A DNA stretch of 64,000 nucleotides, taken from assembly GCF_016598535.1 (NCBI RefSeq), contig NZ_CP066779.1:4648053-4712052 (forward strand), written 5' to 3'. The notes beneath the pieces were generated by a model that worked only from the letters and a program-made list of their open reading frames with translations, made no database searches and was not told the DNA's origin. How positions within the stretch are numbered: position 1 is the stretch's first letter; each line of letters opens with the position of its first letter. This document shows, in pieces, positions 7,591 through 17,291 of the stretch. Source of the stretch: Rhodococcus sp. P-2. GTDB taxonomy: Bacteria; Actinomycetota; Actinomycetes; Mycobacteriales; Mycobacteriaceae. Made by a program: the position numbers and the translations under genes.

Positions 7591-8571
7591 ATGTCTTCCC
7601 TTCCCTGCCACGGCGACGGTGTCCTGGGGAAGGCATCAATGCAGTGCCTTTCGGAATTTGTCGCCAATCCACAAACCAGTCGACGCCCTCACGCCTGTAC
7701 ACGGCAGTCGTCAACTGCCGGTGAACCGATGGTCGGTCGCGCCGGAACGACACATCTGTGGGTGTTGATCGAGCACCCCGGCCCCTGGCCGGCGTCCGCC
7801 CCCGACGACGTTCTCCCCGTCGCGCTCACCGAAAAGATCTACGCAGCGCAGGGCCGTATCCGCCTCGTGGTGATCCGGCGGACCCGCAACCGCCGGGTTC
7901 TCACGCCGACGTGTGTACTCGCGTGGACGGACGGCATCCGCCAGTGGATGCGCGAAGGGTCGGTGGACCGATACGAGGATCTGTCGGTACTGCCGTTCGA
8001 ATCGATGGCCGCGGGAGTGGAACCCGACTTCGGCCGCTCCCGCACTGAACCACTCTTCGCAGTGTGCACACATGGAAAAAAGGATGCGTGCTGCGCGGAA
8101 CTCGGCCGTCCGGTGGTGTCGGCACTGGGCGTTGCCGGGATCGCGGACGTGTGGGAATGCAGTCACATCGGCGGAGACCGTTTCGCGGCCAACATGATTG
8201 CGTGGCCCGCCGCAGTCTATTTCAGTCGGCTGGACGGCGACTCCGCCACGGACGCAGTCGAGAAGTACCTGAACGGAGAACTGGCGGTGACTCACCTGCG
8301 CGGCCGGGCGGCACTGTCGCAGGCCGCTCAGGCCGCCGAGCACGCCGTCCGACGCGCTACCGACATCGTCGCAACGGATGCACTCGAGAGCATCACCGAG
8401 AGCGTCGACGGAGTATGCGCGACCGTCGATCTTCGGTTGGAGGAGAGAGACTTTCGCGTGGTCGTCCGGCCCGGTCCTCCCGGGCAGCCGTTCGGACATG
8501 ATTGTGGTTCCGGAGGAACGGTCGAATGGAGTGGATGGATCGTCGAGCACCTTCTCGAGCAACCGCACTGA
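7591..8571 (+). CDS. Sucrase/ferredoxin-like protein (pfam06999)
   Basis: This 326-residue protein has the hallmark of the sucrase/ferredoxin-like family, VCTHGKKDACCAELGRPV at about residues 158-175, followed by DVWECSHIGGDRFAANMI. The fold is thioredoxin-like, and the cysteines (C159, C167, C168) resemble those binding a [2Fe-2S] cluster in related ferredoxins. The name is historic; sucrase activity is not established. ATG 7591 has GGAG 8 bp upstream. The gene diverges from a siderophore-binding lipoprotein across one iron box. That context suggests a redox role in releasing iron from an imported siderophore, which is an inference. Confidence 0.8.
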   Translation: MSSLPCHGDGVLGKASMQCLSEFVANPQTSRRPHACTRQSSTAGEPMVGRAGTTHLWVLIEHPGPWPASAPDDVLPVALTEKIYAAQGRIRLVVIRRTRNRRVLTPTCVLAWTDGIRQWMREGSVDRYEDLSVLPFESMAAGVEPDFGRSRTEPLFAVCTHGKKDACCAELGRPVVSALGVAGIADVWECSHIGGDRFAANMIAWPAAVYFSRLDGDSATDAVEKYLNGELAVTHLRGRAALSQAAQAAEHAVRRATDIVATDALESITESVDGVCATVDLRLEERDFRVVVRPGPPGQPFGHDCGSGGTVEWSGWIVEHLLEQPH

Positions 8572-8697
8572 CCACTCGATTTCCGCTGCGACTGCCCGGC
8601 AGGCCATCGAACCGAGATTTGCGCGGACTGACAACACTTCGAATCAGGTCGCGATGAAGGATCGACGCCCCTGGTGATTACAGCTTGCATTCTTCCC

Positions 8698-9975
8698 ATG
8701 ACCACCGCACTGACGCCGAATGCCGTTTCCCGGTCTGCAGATCCGATCAAGAGTGAGGTCGACTACGAAACGCTGGCAGAGAAATTCCGTCCGATCTTCG
8801 CGGACATCGCACAAAGCGTCGTGGAACGCGAACGCGATCATGTCCTTCCCTTTCAACAGATCGATGCACTCAAGAAAGCAGGCTTCGGCGCCGTTCGGGT
8901 GCCGACGACACACGGTGGGTCCGGCGCGAGCATCCCTCAGCTGATCCGCTTGTTGGTCGAACTGTCGAGTGCCGATTCCAACATCACGCAGGCACTACGC
9001 GGACACTTCGCGTTTGTCGAAGACCGACTGGTCGCCGATCCCGGACCGGAACGTGACACCTGGCTCCGACGCTTTGCAGAGGGACAGTTGGTCGGAAACG
9101 CGTGGACCGAGATCGGCGACGTTGCACTGGGAGAAGCCAACACCAAGGTCTCGCCGGCGCCCGACGCCGATCACTTCCTGGCGAACGGGGCAAAGTTCTA
9201 CAGCACGGGTTCCATTTTCGCCGATTGGATCGACCTGTACTCACAGCGCACCGACACCGGCGCATTCGTGATCGCCGCAGTGGAAGCGAGACAACCCGGA
9301 GTCACGCACAGCGACGACTGGAACGGGTTCGGCCAGCAGACGACTGGCTCCGGTTCGTCGGTCTACGAGGACGCGATTGTCCAGCCGGAGAACATCTTCG
9401 ACTTCTCGACGCGTTTCAAATATCAGACCGCGTTCTACCAACTGTTCCATCTCGCCACCCTCGCCGGCATTGCCAAGGCCGCGACGACCGAGATCTCTCG
9501 CCGAGTTGCCGCTCGCACTCGAACCTTCAGTCACGGCAACGCACCGAGATACGCGCAGGATTCACAGATTCAGCAAGTGGTCGGCGAGGTCTCCTCAGCT
9601 GCCTTTGCCGCCGAGGCCGTTGCAGTGCACGCAGCGCAGTCGTCCCAATGGGCTTACGAAGCCGCATTCTCGGGGTCGCGCGAGGAAGAGAAGGCGGCCA
9701 ACATTGCGGCCGAAATCGATTCGGGGCGAGGCCAAGTCGCCTCGATCGGACTCGTCGTGCCGGCCACGGCCAAGATCTTCGACGCGCTCGGCGCTTCCGG
9801 AGTGAGCCGCGACCTCGATCTCGATCGATTCTGGCGCAATGCCCGCACCGTCGCCAGCCACAACCCGGTCGTCTTCAAATCCAAAGTTGTCGGCGACTAC
9901 GAAATCAACGGAACCGAACCGATTTACGTGTGGGCCATCGGGACTGCACCGACCGAAAAGGATGAACAGGCATGA
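8698..9975 (+). CDS. Acyl-CoA dehydrogenase-fold flavin monooxygenase (DszC/SfnB-like), first of pair
   Basis: This 425-residue protein has the acyl-CoA dehydrogenase fold with the type-2 C-terminal domain used by flavin-dependent monooxygenases such as DszC, SfnB and HpaB relatives. Family features include LKKAGFGAVRVPTTHGGSG, SSADSNITQALRGHFAF, GAKFYSTGS and RFWRNARTVASHNPV near the C-terminus, where the last His is in the DszC catalytic-His region. It probably uses reduced FMN supplied by a separate reductase to oxygenate a sulfur or nitrogen heteroatom. ATG 8698 fits the family start but has no clear Shine-Dalgarno, so the transcript may be leaderless. Its stop overlaps the next monooxygenase by 4 bp (ATGA). 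No reductase is adjacent. Confidence 0.78.
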   Translation: MTTALTPNAVSRSADPIKSEVDYETLAEKFRPIFADIAQSVVERERDHVLPFQQIDALKKAGFGAVRVPTTHGGSGASIPQLIRLLVELSSADSNITQALRGHFAFVEDRLVADPGPERDTWLRRFAEGQLVGNAWTEIGDVALGEANTKVSPAPDADHFLANGAKFYSTGSIFADWIDLYSQRTDTGAFVIAAVEARQPGVTHSDDWNGFGQQTTGSGSSVYEDAIVQPENIFDFSTRFKYQTAFYQLFHLATLAGIAKAATTEISRRVAARTRTFSHGNAPRYAQDSQIQQVVGEVSSAAFAAEAVAVHAAQSSQWAYEAAFSGSREEEKAANIAAEIDSGRGQVASIGLVVPATAKIFDALGASGVSRDLDLDRFWRNARTVASHNPVVFKSKVVGDYEINGTEPIYVWAIGTAPTEKDEQA

Positions 9976-11195
9976 CCGTGACCAGTGAAACCGAAGTCTT
10001 CGTCGGCGTTCCCGACACATCCGAGGGTTGGATCGACCGCGCACGCGAGGTGAGCAACATCCTTGCCGCCGACGCGCTCGCCCGCGACCGAGCCGGCGAA
10101 CCACCGTTCCGAGAAGTCCAGCTGCTCAAGGACAGTGGTCTGGTGACGCTCCTGGGCCCGGTCGAGTTCGGCGGCGGTGGGCAGCGATGGGAGACCGCCT
10201 ACAAGGTGGTTCGGGAGATCGCGCGCGCCGACGGCTCCATCGGACAACTGCTCGGGTATCACTACCTGTGGGCATGGGCAGCCAGATTGGTCGGTACCGA
10301 TCCGCAGATCTCCGCTGTCGAGGAGCTGTACACGAGCAACCGATTCTTCTTCGGTGGCGCGGTGAATCCTCGAGACACCGACCTCACCGTCGTGGACCGC
10401 GGAGACAACCTGGTGTTCAACGGTGTGAAGTCGTTTTCCACCGGAGGACGAGTCACCGACCTCACGGTGCTCGAGGGAATCATCGACGGAACGGCGACGC
10501 ATGTGTTCGCGATCGTGCCGACTGCTCAGGACGGCATAGTCTTCCGCGGAGACTGGGACAACCTCGGGCAGCGCCTCACCGATTCCGGCAGTGTCGAGAT
10601 CAACGACGTCGAGGTCGACTGGGCAAGCGCGGCAGGCTTTGTCGACAAGGAATTCCAACCGCTGGTCTACAACACCCTGAACTTCCCGGCCATCGAGATC
10701 GTGTTCGCGAACTTCTACCTCGGGATCGCCCGTGGCGCACTGGACACTGCGGCCGAGTACACCCGAACCCGTACGCGTCCATGGCCGTACGGCGGTGACA
10801 ACCGCGAAATCGCAACGGACGAGTGGTACCTCCGTGAGGGCTACGGTGACTTGCAATCCAAGCTGTGGGCAGCGGAGGCCTTCGTGGATCAGGTCAGCCG
10901 TGAGGCCGACACCGTGCTCCACGACGCTCGCGAAAACCTCACCGAGCAGGCTCGCGGCGATCTTGCCGTACGGATCGCGGCCGCAAAACTTCGCGCCGCC
11001 GACGTGTCCTTGGAGATCAGCAACAAGATCTTCGAACTGACGGGTGCCAGAGCCACGTCCAACGACGTGGGCTTGGACATCTACTGGCGCAACATCCGGA
11101 CGCATACCCTTCACGATCCGCTCGCGTACAAGCGCCGTGAAGTCGGTAGCCGCTATCTGACCGGCGAGATTCCCGAACCGACCTGGTACACATAG
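9972..11195 (+). CDS. DszC-like flavin monooxygenase, second of pair
   Basis: This 407-residue protein is closer to dibenzothiophene monooxygenase DszC than its upstream neighbour. Shared blocks are ADGSIGQLLGYHYLW, FNGVKSFSTGG, DNLGQRLTDSGS, IVFANFYLGIARGALD, AAEYTRTRTRPW and RNIRTHTLHDPLAYKRREVG. The RTHTLHDP block carries the His that DszC uses with a Ser to activate the flavin peroxide. It would oxidise an organosulfur or related compound with FMNH2 and oxygen. It is translationally coupled to the first monooxygenase and ends at a strong terminator. DszA, DszB and DszD partners are absent, so dibenzothiophene itself is not implied. Confidence 0.82.
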   Translation: MTVTSETEVFVGVPDTSEGWIDRAREVSNILAADALARDRAGEPPFREVQLLKDSGLVTLLGPVEFGGGGQRWETAYKVVREIARADGSIGQLLGYHYLWAWAARLVGTDPQISAVEELYTSNRFFFGGAVNPRDTDLTVVDRGDNLVFNGVKSFSTGGRVTDLTVLEGIIDGTATHVFAIVPTAQDGIVFRGDWDNLGQRLTDSGSVEINDVEVDWASAAGFVDKEFQPLVYNTLNFPAIEIVFANFYLGIARGALDTAAEYTRTRTRPWPYGGDNREIATDEWYLREGYGDLQSKLWAAEAFVDQVSREADTVLHDARENLTEQARGDLAVRIAAAKLRAADVSLEISNKIFELTGARATSNDVGLDIYWRNIRTHTLHDPLAYKRREVGSRYLTGEIPEPTWYT

Positions 11196-11208
11196 CACCC
11201 ACGAACAG

Positions 11209-11245
11209 AAAGAGACCGTCGCACGGTTGGTGCGGCGGTCTCTTT
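11209..11245. terminator. Hairpin terminator after the monooxygenase pair
   Basis: AAAGAGACCGTCGCAC (11209-11224) pairs with GTGCGGCGGTCTCTTT (11230-11245) with one G-T wobble and a 5-base loop, ending in TTTC. It separates the monooxygenase operon from the convergent dicarboxylate carrier and can work on both strands. Confidence 0.85.
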
Positions 11246-11326
11246 CATCGTTACGACCAGGATCACTGATCGTAGATCGGGTTCCGCGCCTGCTGTGCGG
11301 TCAAACGTTCAGCAGAGCGGACGGAT

Positions 11327-12739
11327 CTAGTGATGGCTCACAAACGACTGCTTGGTGCCGGTCGGAGCCGTTTCGAGTTTGTGCTGCTCTTCTTCGTCCT
11401 CGTCGTCGAGCATCGTGGCCTCGTTGAACGGGATCTTGCCGTCGAGCACCTCGACGACGCGTTCCTTGTCGATCGTCTTGGTCCACGCGCCGACCAGGAG
11501 AGTCGCGACAGCGTTGCCCGAGAAGTTGGTGATTGCTCGCGCTTCCGACATGAAGCGGTCGATTCCGACGATGAGCCCGACGCCGTCGAGAAGCTCGGGG
11601 CGGTGGCTCTGCAGACCACCGGCCAGCGTGGCCAGGCCGGCGCCGCTGACTCCGGCAGCGCCCTTGGAGGCGATGATCATGAACACCAGCAGCGAGAGCT
11701 GCTCACCGAAACCGAGCGGCTGTCCCATGGCGTCGGCAATGAAGATCGACGCCATCGTCAGGTAGATCGCGGTGCCGTCGAGGTTGAACGAGTAGCCGGT
11801 GGGAACGACGATGCCTACCGTGGTGCGCTCGACGCCCACGTGCTCCATCTTGGCGATCAGACGCGGCAGTGCCGATTCGGAGGACGAGGTGGCGAAGATG
11901 AGCAGGTACTCACGGGCCAGGTACTTGACCAGCTTGAAGATGTTGAACCCGGTGACGGCGCGCAGCAGGGTTCCGAGAACACCGAAGACGAAGATCAGGC
12001 AGGTCAGGTAGAAGCCGATCATCAGGGTTCCGAGCTGAACGACGGCGTTCAAACCGGTCTGGCCGACGACGCTGGCGATGGCACCGAAAGCACCGATCGG
12101 GGCAAGCCAGAGGATCATTGTCAGGATCTTGAACACGAGCTTCTGGATGTATCCGACGGCCTTGAGAATCGGTTCACCCGACTTGCCGAGCGACTGGATC
12201 GCGAAGCCGACCAGAAGGGCGACGAACAGAGTCTGCAGCACGCTGCCGGCTGTGAGGGAGGACAGCATCGACGTCGGAATGATGGACGCGATGAAGTCCC
12301 AGGTACCGCCCGCACTGTGGGCCTGATCTGCAAGCTTGGCCACAGAGGCCGCGTTAGGCGTGATGTTCAGGCCACTGCCCGGGTTGAGCAGGTTGCCGAC
12401 GCCCAGGCCGATCGCGAGTGCGATGGTGGACATCCCGATGAAGTAGGCGAGTGCGAGGCCGCCGACCTTGCCGACCTTGGCCGCAGCTCGAACCGAGCCG
12501 ATGCCGAGCACGATGGTGCAGAAGATGACCGGGCTGATCATCATCTTGATCAAGCTGACGAACAACGTGCCGAGTACACCGACGGACTTACCGAACTCGG
12601 GTGCGAGCCAACCGACGAGGATGCCGCCGATGACCGCGACGATGACGCTCATGTAGAGCCAATGCGTCTTGTCGCGCTTTGCCTTGGTGCCCTCGGGCTG
12701 TGGGGAACCGTCTACTGTCCCTGTTGCCGTGCTGCTCAT
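11327..12739 (-). CDS. dctA: Dicarboxylate/amino acid:cation symporter (DctA family)
   Basis: This 470-residue DAACS-family carrier has about eight hydrophobic segments. It has the family motifs LIKMMISPVIFCTIVLGIGSV near the N-terminus, ATSSSESALPRLI (the serine-rich reentrant loop) and GYSFNLDGTAIYL in the transport core. It probably imports C4-dicarboxylates such as succinate or fumarate with protons or sodium. ATG 12739 follows AAAGGAC; an upstream in-frame start would add 24 residues. The C-terminus is acidic (DDEDEEEQ). It is divergent, with a 119-bp gap, from a DcuS/DcuR-type two-component system that most likely controls it. Confidence 0.93.
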   Translation of the reverse strand: MSSTATGTVDGSPQPEGTKAKRDKTHWLYMSVIVAVIGGILVGWLAPEFGKSVGVLGTLFVSLIKMMISPVIFCTIVLGIGSVRAAAKVGKVGGLALAYFIGMSTIALAIGLGVGNLLNPGSGLNITPNAASVAKLADQAHSAGGTWDFIASIIPTSMLSSLTAGSVLQTLFVALLVGFAIQSLGKSGEPILKAVGYIQKLVFKILTMILWLAPIGAFGAIASVVGQTGLNAVVQLGTLMIGFYLTCLIFVFGVLGTLLRAVTGFNIFKLVKYLAREYLLIFATSSSESALPRLIAKMEHVGVERTTVGIVVPTGYSFNLDGTAIYLTMASIFIADAMGQPLGFGEQLSLLVFMIIASKGAAGVSGAGLATLAGGLQSHRPELLDGVGLIVGIDRFMSEARAITNFSGNAVATLLVGAWTKTIDKERVVEVLDGKIPFNEATMLDDEDEEEQHKLETAPTGTKQSFVSHH

Positions 12740-12858
12740 GGGGTGTCCTTTGGATCGGATATCTGTGAAGTGATCGGGATCACTTCGAGTCGTGGAGAAT
12801 TCTTGTTGCAAACAGGTGGGCCCGGAAGTTTGTGTTCATTACGTTCAGGAGGCGCTCG

Positions 12859-14445
12859 ATGGTCGAACGAAAGACCGGCCGACGTATGAGCGTCGCCAGG
12901 CAGATCCTGATACTGCAATTGGCGTTGTTGGCGCTGGTCATCGGCGTGGGGGCTGCGCTCGCGGTTGTCGACGAACGCCGCGACAGCGATGACGCGATCC
13001 GCAGGCAGGTGAGCTCGATAGCGCAGACTCTCGCCCTGTCGGATTCGACGGCGGCGGCCCTGACGAGTCCGGACCCGACTGCGATTCTGCAACCACAGAC
13101 CGAGAAAATCCGACAGGCAACCGGCGTCGATTTCATCGTGGTGATGGCGCCGGATCGCACTCGGTTCACACACACGAGCCCGGAACTGATCGGCCAACTG
13201 TTCACCGGGAACATCGACCGCGCACTCGCCGGCGCGACCTTCACGGAGACGTACGCCGGGTCGCTGGGGCCGTCGATCCGCGCAGTCACTCCGGTTTACG
13301 ATTCCGGTGGAACCCTGGTCGGTCTGGTTTCCGCCGGTGTCACGCGCGAGCAGATCAGCAAGCAGTTCGCCCAAAGTGTTCCGGTCATCCTGTTCGTTGC
13401 CGGCGGCGGTCTACTTGCCGCCCTCCTGAGTTCACTTCTGGTGAGTCGGCGTATCAGGCGACAGACCCTGGGGATGGCGCCGGACGAACTCCGCACCATG
13501 TACGAACACCACGACGCCGTCCTGCACAGCATCGGTGAGGGCTTGGTGGTGATCGGGCGAGGCCGAAGCAACGATGCGCGAGTGGATATCGTCAACGACG
13601 AAGCACGTCGCCTCCTCGATCTACCGGAAGGGCCCGTGCCACTTTCATCCATCCCCGAGACCATGCGGGTCGACGATGCCTCTCCCGCAAAAGATCAAGT
13701 GCACCTCACCGACAAGCGTGTGCTGGTGGTCAACCAACACCCGGTTGAGTGGGAGGGCAACAGAATTGGCACGGTGCTGACAATTCGCGATCACACCGAA
13801 CTGCAGAACGTACTCGGGGAATTGGATTCGGTACGTAGTTTTGCCGAGTCGCTTCGATCGCAAGCCCACGAGAGTGCAAATCGTCTGCACACGATCATCA
13901 CGATGGTCGAGTTGGGGCGAAACGACGACGCAGTGGCCTTCGCCACCAATGAATTGCGGGTGTCTCAACAGCTGATAGATCGTCTGATGAATGCGGTCCA
14001 CGAGCCGGCACTGGCCGCACTACTGCTCGGCAAGATGAGCGAAGCGACCGAACGCGGTGTCGACCTGACCATCACGGAAGACACTGCGCTCGGCCCGGTT
14101 CCTTCGCTCAATGCACGCGAGTTGGTCACGCTGGTCGGCAATCTCGTGGACAATGCTATTGACGCATCGCGCGCGAGCGAGTCTCCGTGGGTGGAAGTGA
14201 CGGTAATGGAAGAGGACTCGATGATGGTTGTTGCCGTCGCCGACAGCGGCCCGGGAATGACACCCGAAGCACTCGAAAAGGCCAAGGGCCGTGGCTACTC
14301 CACAAAATCCGGCTCTCGCGGACTCGGTCTCGCGCTCGTCTCGCAAGTGGTGAAACGGCACGGCGGCACGCTCACCAGTGAACCTGCGATGGGCTCGATG
14401 CTGGTAGTCCGCATACCTCTGCGCGAGGCGGAAACACCGCGATGA
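12859..14445 (+). CDS. Sensor histidine kinase, DcuS/CitA/DctB-like
   Basis: This 528-residue membrane sensor kinase has TM1 at about residues 14-36. An extracytoplasmic sCache/PDC sensor of about 130 residues follows, with the family block FTHTSPELIGQ (103-113) and ITP-like AVTPVYDSGG. TM2 is at about 174-196, then a cytoplasmic PAS domain (213-315). The SPOB-type dimerisation segment RSQAHESANRLHTI holds phospho-acceptor His337, and the ATPase domain has NLVDNAIDAS, DSGPGM and GRGYSTKSGSRGLGL. CitA/DcuS kinases sense di- or tricarboxylates. ATG 12859 is preceded by AGGAGG at ideal spacing. It overlaps the regulator gene by 4 bp and is divergent from dctA. Confidence 0.92.
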   Translation: MVERKTGRRMSVARQILILQLALLALVIGVGAALAVVDERRDSDDAIRRQVSSIAQTLALSDSTAAALTSPDPTAILQPQTEKIRQATGVDFIVVMAPDRTRFTHTSPELIGQLFTGNIDRALAGATFTETYAGSLGPSIRAVTPVYDSGGTLVGLVSAGVTREQISKQFAQSVPVILFVAGGGLLAALLSSLLVSRRIRRQTLGMAPDELRTMYEHHDAVLHSIGEGLVVIGRGRSNDARVDIVNDEARRLLDLPEGPVPLSSIPETMRVDDASPAKDQVHLTDKRVLVVNQHPVEWEGNRIGTVLTIRDHTELQNVLGELDSVRSFAESLRSQAHESANRLHTIITMVELGRNDDAVAFATNELRVSQQLIDRLMNAVHEPALAALLLGKMSEATERGVDLTITEDTALGPVPSLNARELVTLVGNLVDNAIDASRASESPWVEVTVMEEDSMMVVAVADSGPGMTPEALEKAKGRGYSTKSGSRGLGLALVSQVVKRHGGTLTSEPAMGSMLVVRIPLREAETPR

Positions 14446-15131
14446 TTCGTGTACTGATAGTCGACGACGAACCGTTGATCGCGCAGGCGCACCGTTCGTA
14501 CGTCGAGCGCGTGCCGGAGTTCGTGGTCCACGGTGTGGTTCATTCCGGGAACGCCGCCGTGCGTGCAGTTACGGCGGCCAACGCCACCGACCAGCCCATC
14601 GACCTGGTCCTGCTCGACATCGGTTTGCCCGACGCCAGCGGTCTCGACGTGGCTTCCGCCCTGGGCGGGTTACGCCCGAGTCCGGACATCATCGCGGTCA
14701 CCTCGGCGCGCGATCTCGAGGTGGTTCGAAGCGCCGTGGCTCGCGGGATCGTCCTCTATCTCCTCAAGCCGTTCACCTTCGCAGCGTTCCGCGACAAGCT
14801 CGAGCGCTACCTCGAATATCGTGCTGCCCTGCCCGCTGGAGAGTCTGCGGTCAGCCAACACGACATCGACCGAGCGATGTCCGCACTACGAACGTCCGAC
14901 GATCGAGCAGCGGCGCCGAAAGGCTTTGCATCTCAAACGCTCGGACTTGTCGCGGCATCTGTTCGGGATTCGGAAGGTCCCGTGACTGCGGCCGAGGTGG
15001 CAGCGTCGGTCGGAGTGTCCCGGGTGACAGCCTGGCGCTACCTGGAAAAGCTGGCAGACGACGGCATGCTCACCCGGGAGACCGAGTACGGGCGGGCTGG
15101 ACGCCCTCAGGTTCGTTACCGCAGAACCTGA
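14442..15131 (+). CDS. Response regulator, CitB/DcuR-like
   Basis: This 229-residue regulator has an N-terminal receiver domain with IVDDEP acidic residues, phospho-acceptor Asp59 in LVLLDIGLP, and the switch lysine in YLLKPF. The C-terminal part holds a helix-turn-helix (VTAAEVAASVGVSRVTAWRYLEKL) of the CitT/DcuR kind. It would accept phosphate from the kinase encoded just upstream, with which it is coupled by an ATGA overlap, and most likely activates dctA. The stop codon region is duplicated in short tandem repeats (15115-15166). Confidence 0.93.
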   Translation: MIRVLIVDDEPLIAQAHRSYVERVPEFVVHGVVHSGNAAVRAVTAANATDQPIDLVLLDIGLPDASGLDVASALGGLRPSPDIIAVTSARDLEVVRSAVARGIVLYLLKPFTFAAFRDKLERYLEYRAALPAGESAVSQHDIDRAMSALRTSDDRAAAPKGFASQTLGLVAASVRDSEGPVTAAEVAASVGVSRVTAWRYLEKLADDGMLTRETEYGRAGRPQVRYRRT

Positions 15132-15166
15132 CTTGTCACCGAACCTGAGGGTCACCGAACCTGATT
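15115..15166. repeat. 16-bp tandem repeat next to the dctR-like stop codon
   Basis: GTCACCGAACCTGAGG at 15135-15150 is followed by GTCACCGAACCTGATT at 15151-15166. A degenerate third copy (GTTACCGCAGAACCTGACTT, 15115-15134) covers the last codons and the TGA stop (15129-15131) of the response regulator. The repeats fill most of the 45-bp gap before the convergent ptrB stop. Confidence 0.85.
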
Positions 15167-15176
15167 GGTGCAGAAG

Positions 15177-17291
15177 CTAGTTCGCGCCCACGGTATCCAG
15201 AACCCAGGCGAACTCGAACGCGACCTCTTTCCACTTCTCGTAGCGACCGCTGACACCGCCGTGTCCGGCGCTCATCTCGGTCTTGAGAAGCAGCGGAGCG
15301 TCACCGGTCTTCGTGGCGCGCAGTTTTGCGACCCACTTGGCCGGCTCCACGTACAGAACGCGGGTGTCGTTGATGCTCGTGATCGCAAGAATGGCGGGAT
15401 AGTCCTTGGCTTCCACGTTCTCGTACGGGCTGTACGAGTGCATGTAGTCGTAGACATCCTTGTTGTGCAGCGGATCTCCCCATTCGTCCCACTCGATGAC
15501 CGTCAACGGCAGCGACGGGTCGAGAATCGACGTCAGCGGGTCGACAAACGGAACGTTGGCGAGGATGCCGGCGAACAGTTCCGGAGCGAGGTTGGCGACG
15601 GCGCCCATCAGCAGTCCACCCGCACTACCACCGTCGGCGACCATTCGATCGGCCGACGTGACACCGGTGTCGATCAAATGCTGTGCGCAGGAAACGAAAT
15701 CGGTGAAGGTGTTCTTCTTGGTGAGCGTCTTGCCGTTTTCGTACCAGTGACGGCCCATCTCGCCGCCGCCGCGCACGTGTGCGACGACGAAGACGACACC
15801 GCGATCGAGCAAGGACAAGCGGGCAACCGAGAACGACGGGTCGATGCTCGCCTCGTAGGAACCGTAGCCGTACAACAACAGCGGCGCTGGACCTTCGGGC
15901 GCACCGACGCGCCTGACGATCGAGAGCGGAATGCGGGTGCCGTCGTCGGCCACTGCCCAGTCGCGACGCTGCTCGTAGTTGCTCGCGTCGAAGTCACCGA
16001 GAACGGGCTGCGACTTACGCAGTGCCAGTTCACCACTGGCGACGTAGTAGTCGTACACCTGCCCGGGAGTGATGAACGACGTGAATCCGAGCCGGATGGT
16101 GGGCTGCGCCCATTCCGGGTTGGACCCCATACCGATGCTGAAGAGTTCTTCGTCGAAGTCGATCTCGTGACGCTCACCGTAGCCGTCGGCGGTCAACGGC
16201 CACACGGCAACCCGAGTGAGCGCCTCGCGACGGTAGCTCAGCACGAGGTGTCCGGCAAAGGCTTCGGCTTCTTCCAGACGAACGTCCGCGCTGTGCTCGA
16301 TCAGCGTCGTCATGTTCGTCGGATCCGACACGGGAGCTTCCACCAAGACGAAGTTCTCGGCCTTGACGCCGTCGACGACGTCGTTGTGGAGAATGAGAAA
16401 GCGATCCTCTCCCCCGATCACCGCGTGTTCGGCCCCGTACTCGACGCCCTCGCGGCGCGGGATGATGACGCGGAAGTCGCCTTCCGGGTTCGCCGATTCC
16501 AGCATCCAGCCTTCGCTGGTCACCTTGGAACCGACCCAGATCATCAGGTACTTTTCGCTGCGGGTCGACCCCACCGAAACCCAGTACCGTTCGTCGGGCT
16601 CGTGGAACACCGAAACATCTTGGCTCTGCGGCGTTCCCAGCATGTGACGCCACACGGTGTCCGGGCGCCAGGAGTCGTCGACGGTCATGTAGAAGACATG
16701 ACTGTGATCGATCGCCCAGGTGGCACCAGGTGCGGTGTCGGGAATCTCGTCGGCGAGCATCTCGCCGGTCTCGAGGTTCTTGAACCGCAAGGTGTACCGC
16801 TCGTCTCCGACGATGTCCACCGAGTACGCGAGCAACGTGCCGTCCTCGCTGATGGAGAACGCCCCGAGCGAAAAGAACTCGTGCCCTTCGGCTTCGACGT
16901 TGCCGTCCATGAGGATCTGCTCACCGGCCAACTCGACGCCAGGTGTCAGGTTGGGCGGAGTCCAGTCGTCTTCACCGGCAATGGGACACCGGCACTGGAC
17001 GGTGTACGACTTACCTTCCACACTGCGCGAGTAGTACCACCACTTACCCATGCGAGTGGGCACCGACATGTCGGTTTCCTGCGTCCGCGACTTGATCTCC
17101 TGGAAGATCTTCTCGCGCAACGGCTCGAGAGCGGCCGTCTGCTCGTCGGTGTACGCGTTCTCGGCTTCGAGGTACGCGACTACCTCGGCGTTGTCCTTGT
17201 CCCGCAGCCACTCGTAGTCATCGACGAACGTGTGTCCGTGATGGGTACGTTCGACGGGGACCTTCTTTGCGACCGGCGGGATCAGACTCAT
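15177..17291 (-). CDS. ptrB: Oligopeptidase B (S9A prolyl oligopeptidase family)
   Basis: This 704-residue serine peptidase has an N-terminal beta-propeller, opening [20 protein letters not shown] as in oligopeptidase B, and a C-terminal alpha/beta-hydrolase. The nucleophile is Ser556 in [11 protein letters not shown], Asp642 lies in SINDTRV, and His677 is in SAGHGG. YGSYE and [10 protein letters not shown] are further S9A landmarks. It cleaves short peptides after Arg or Lys in the cytoplasm. The longer open frame would add 44 arginine-rich residues, but [19 protein letters not shown] is the family start and its ATG overlaps the purC stop by 4 bp. The purC-ptrB pairing also exists in mycobacteria. 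Confidence 0.94.
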   Translation of the reverse strand: MSLIPPVAKKVPVERTHHGHTFVDDYEWLRDKDNAEVVAYLEAENAYTDEQTAALEPLREKIFQEIKSRTQETDMSVPTRMGKWWYYSRSVEGKSYTVQCRCPIAGEDDWTPPNLTPGVELAGEQILMDGNVEAEGHEFFSLGAFSISEDGTLLAYSVDIVGDERYTLRFKNLETGEMLADEIPDTAPGATWAIDHSHVFYMTVDDSWRPDTVWRHMLGTPQSQDVSVFHEPDERYWVSVGSTRSEKYLMIWVGSKVTSEGWMLESANPEGDFRVIIPRREGVEYGAEHAVIGGEDRFLILHNDVVDGVKAENFVLVEAPVSDPTNMTTLIEHSADVRLEEAEAFAGHLVLSYRREALTRVAVWPLTADGYGERHEIDFDEELFSIGMGSNPEWAQPTIRLGFTSFITPGQVYDYYVASGELALRKSQPVLGDFDASNYEQRRDWAVADDGTRIPLSIVRRVGAPEGPAPLLLYGYGSYEASIDPSFSVARLSLLDRGVVFVVAHVRGGGEMGRHWYENGKTLTKKNTFTDFVSCAQHLIDTGVTSADRMVADGGSAGGLLMGAVANLAPELFAGILANVPFVDPLTSILDPSLPLTVIEWDEWGDPLHNKDVYDYMHSYSPYENVEAKDYPAILAITSINDTRVLYVEPAKWVAKLRATKTGDAPLLLKTEMSAGHGGVSGRYEKWKEVAFEFAWVLDTVGAN

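Noticed and set aside
8698-11195. A dibenzothiophene desulfurisation (dszABC) operon
   Set aside because: Only DszC-like genes are present. There is no DszA-type sulfone monooxygenase, no DszB-type desulfinase and no reductase.
11330-12889. A 519-residue open frame on the plus strand opposite dctA
   Set aside because: Antisense to a convincing transporter gene. The translation is Gln/Asp/Arg-rich with no membrane or enzyme signature.
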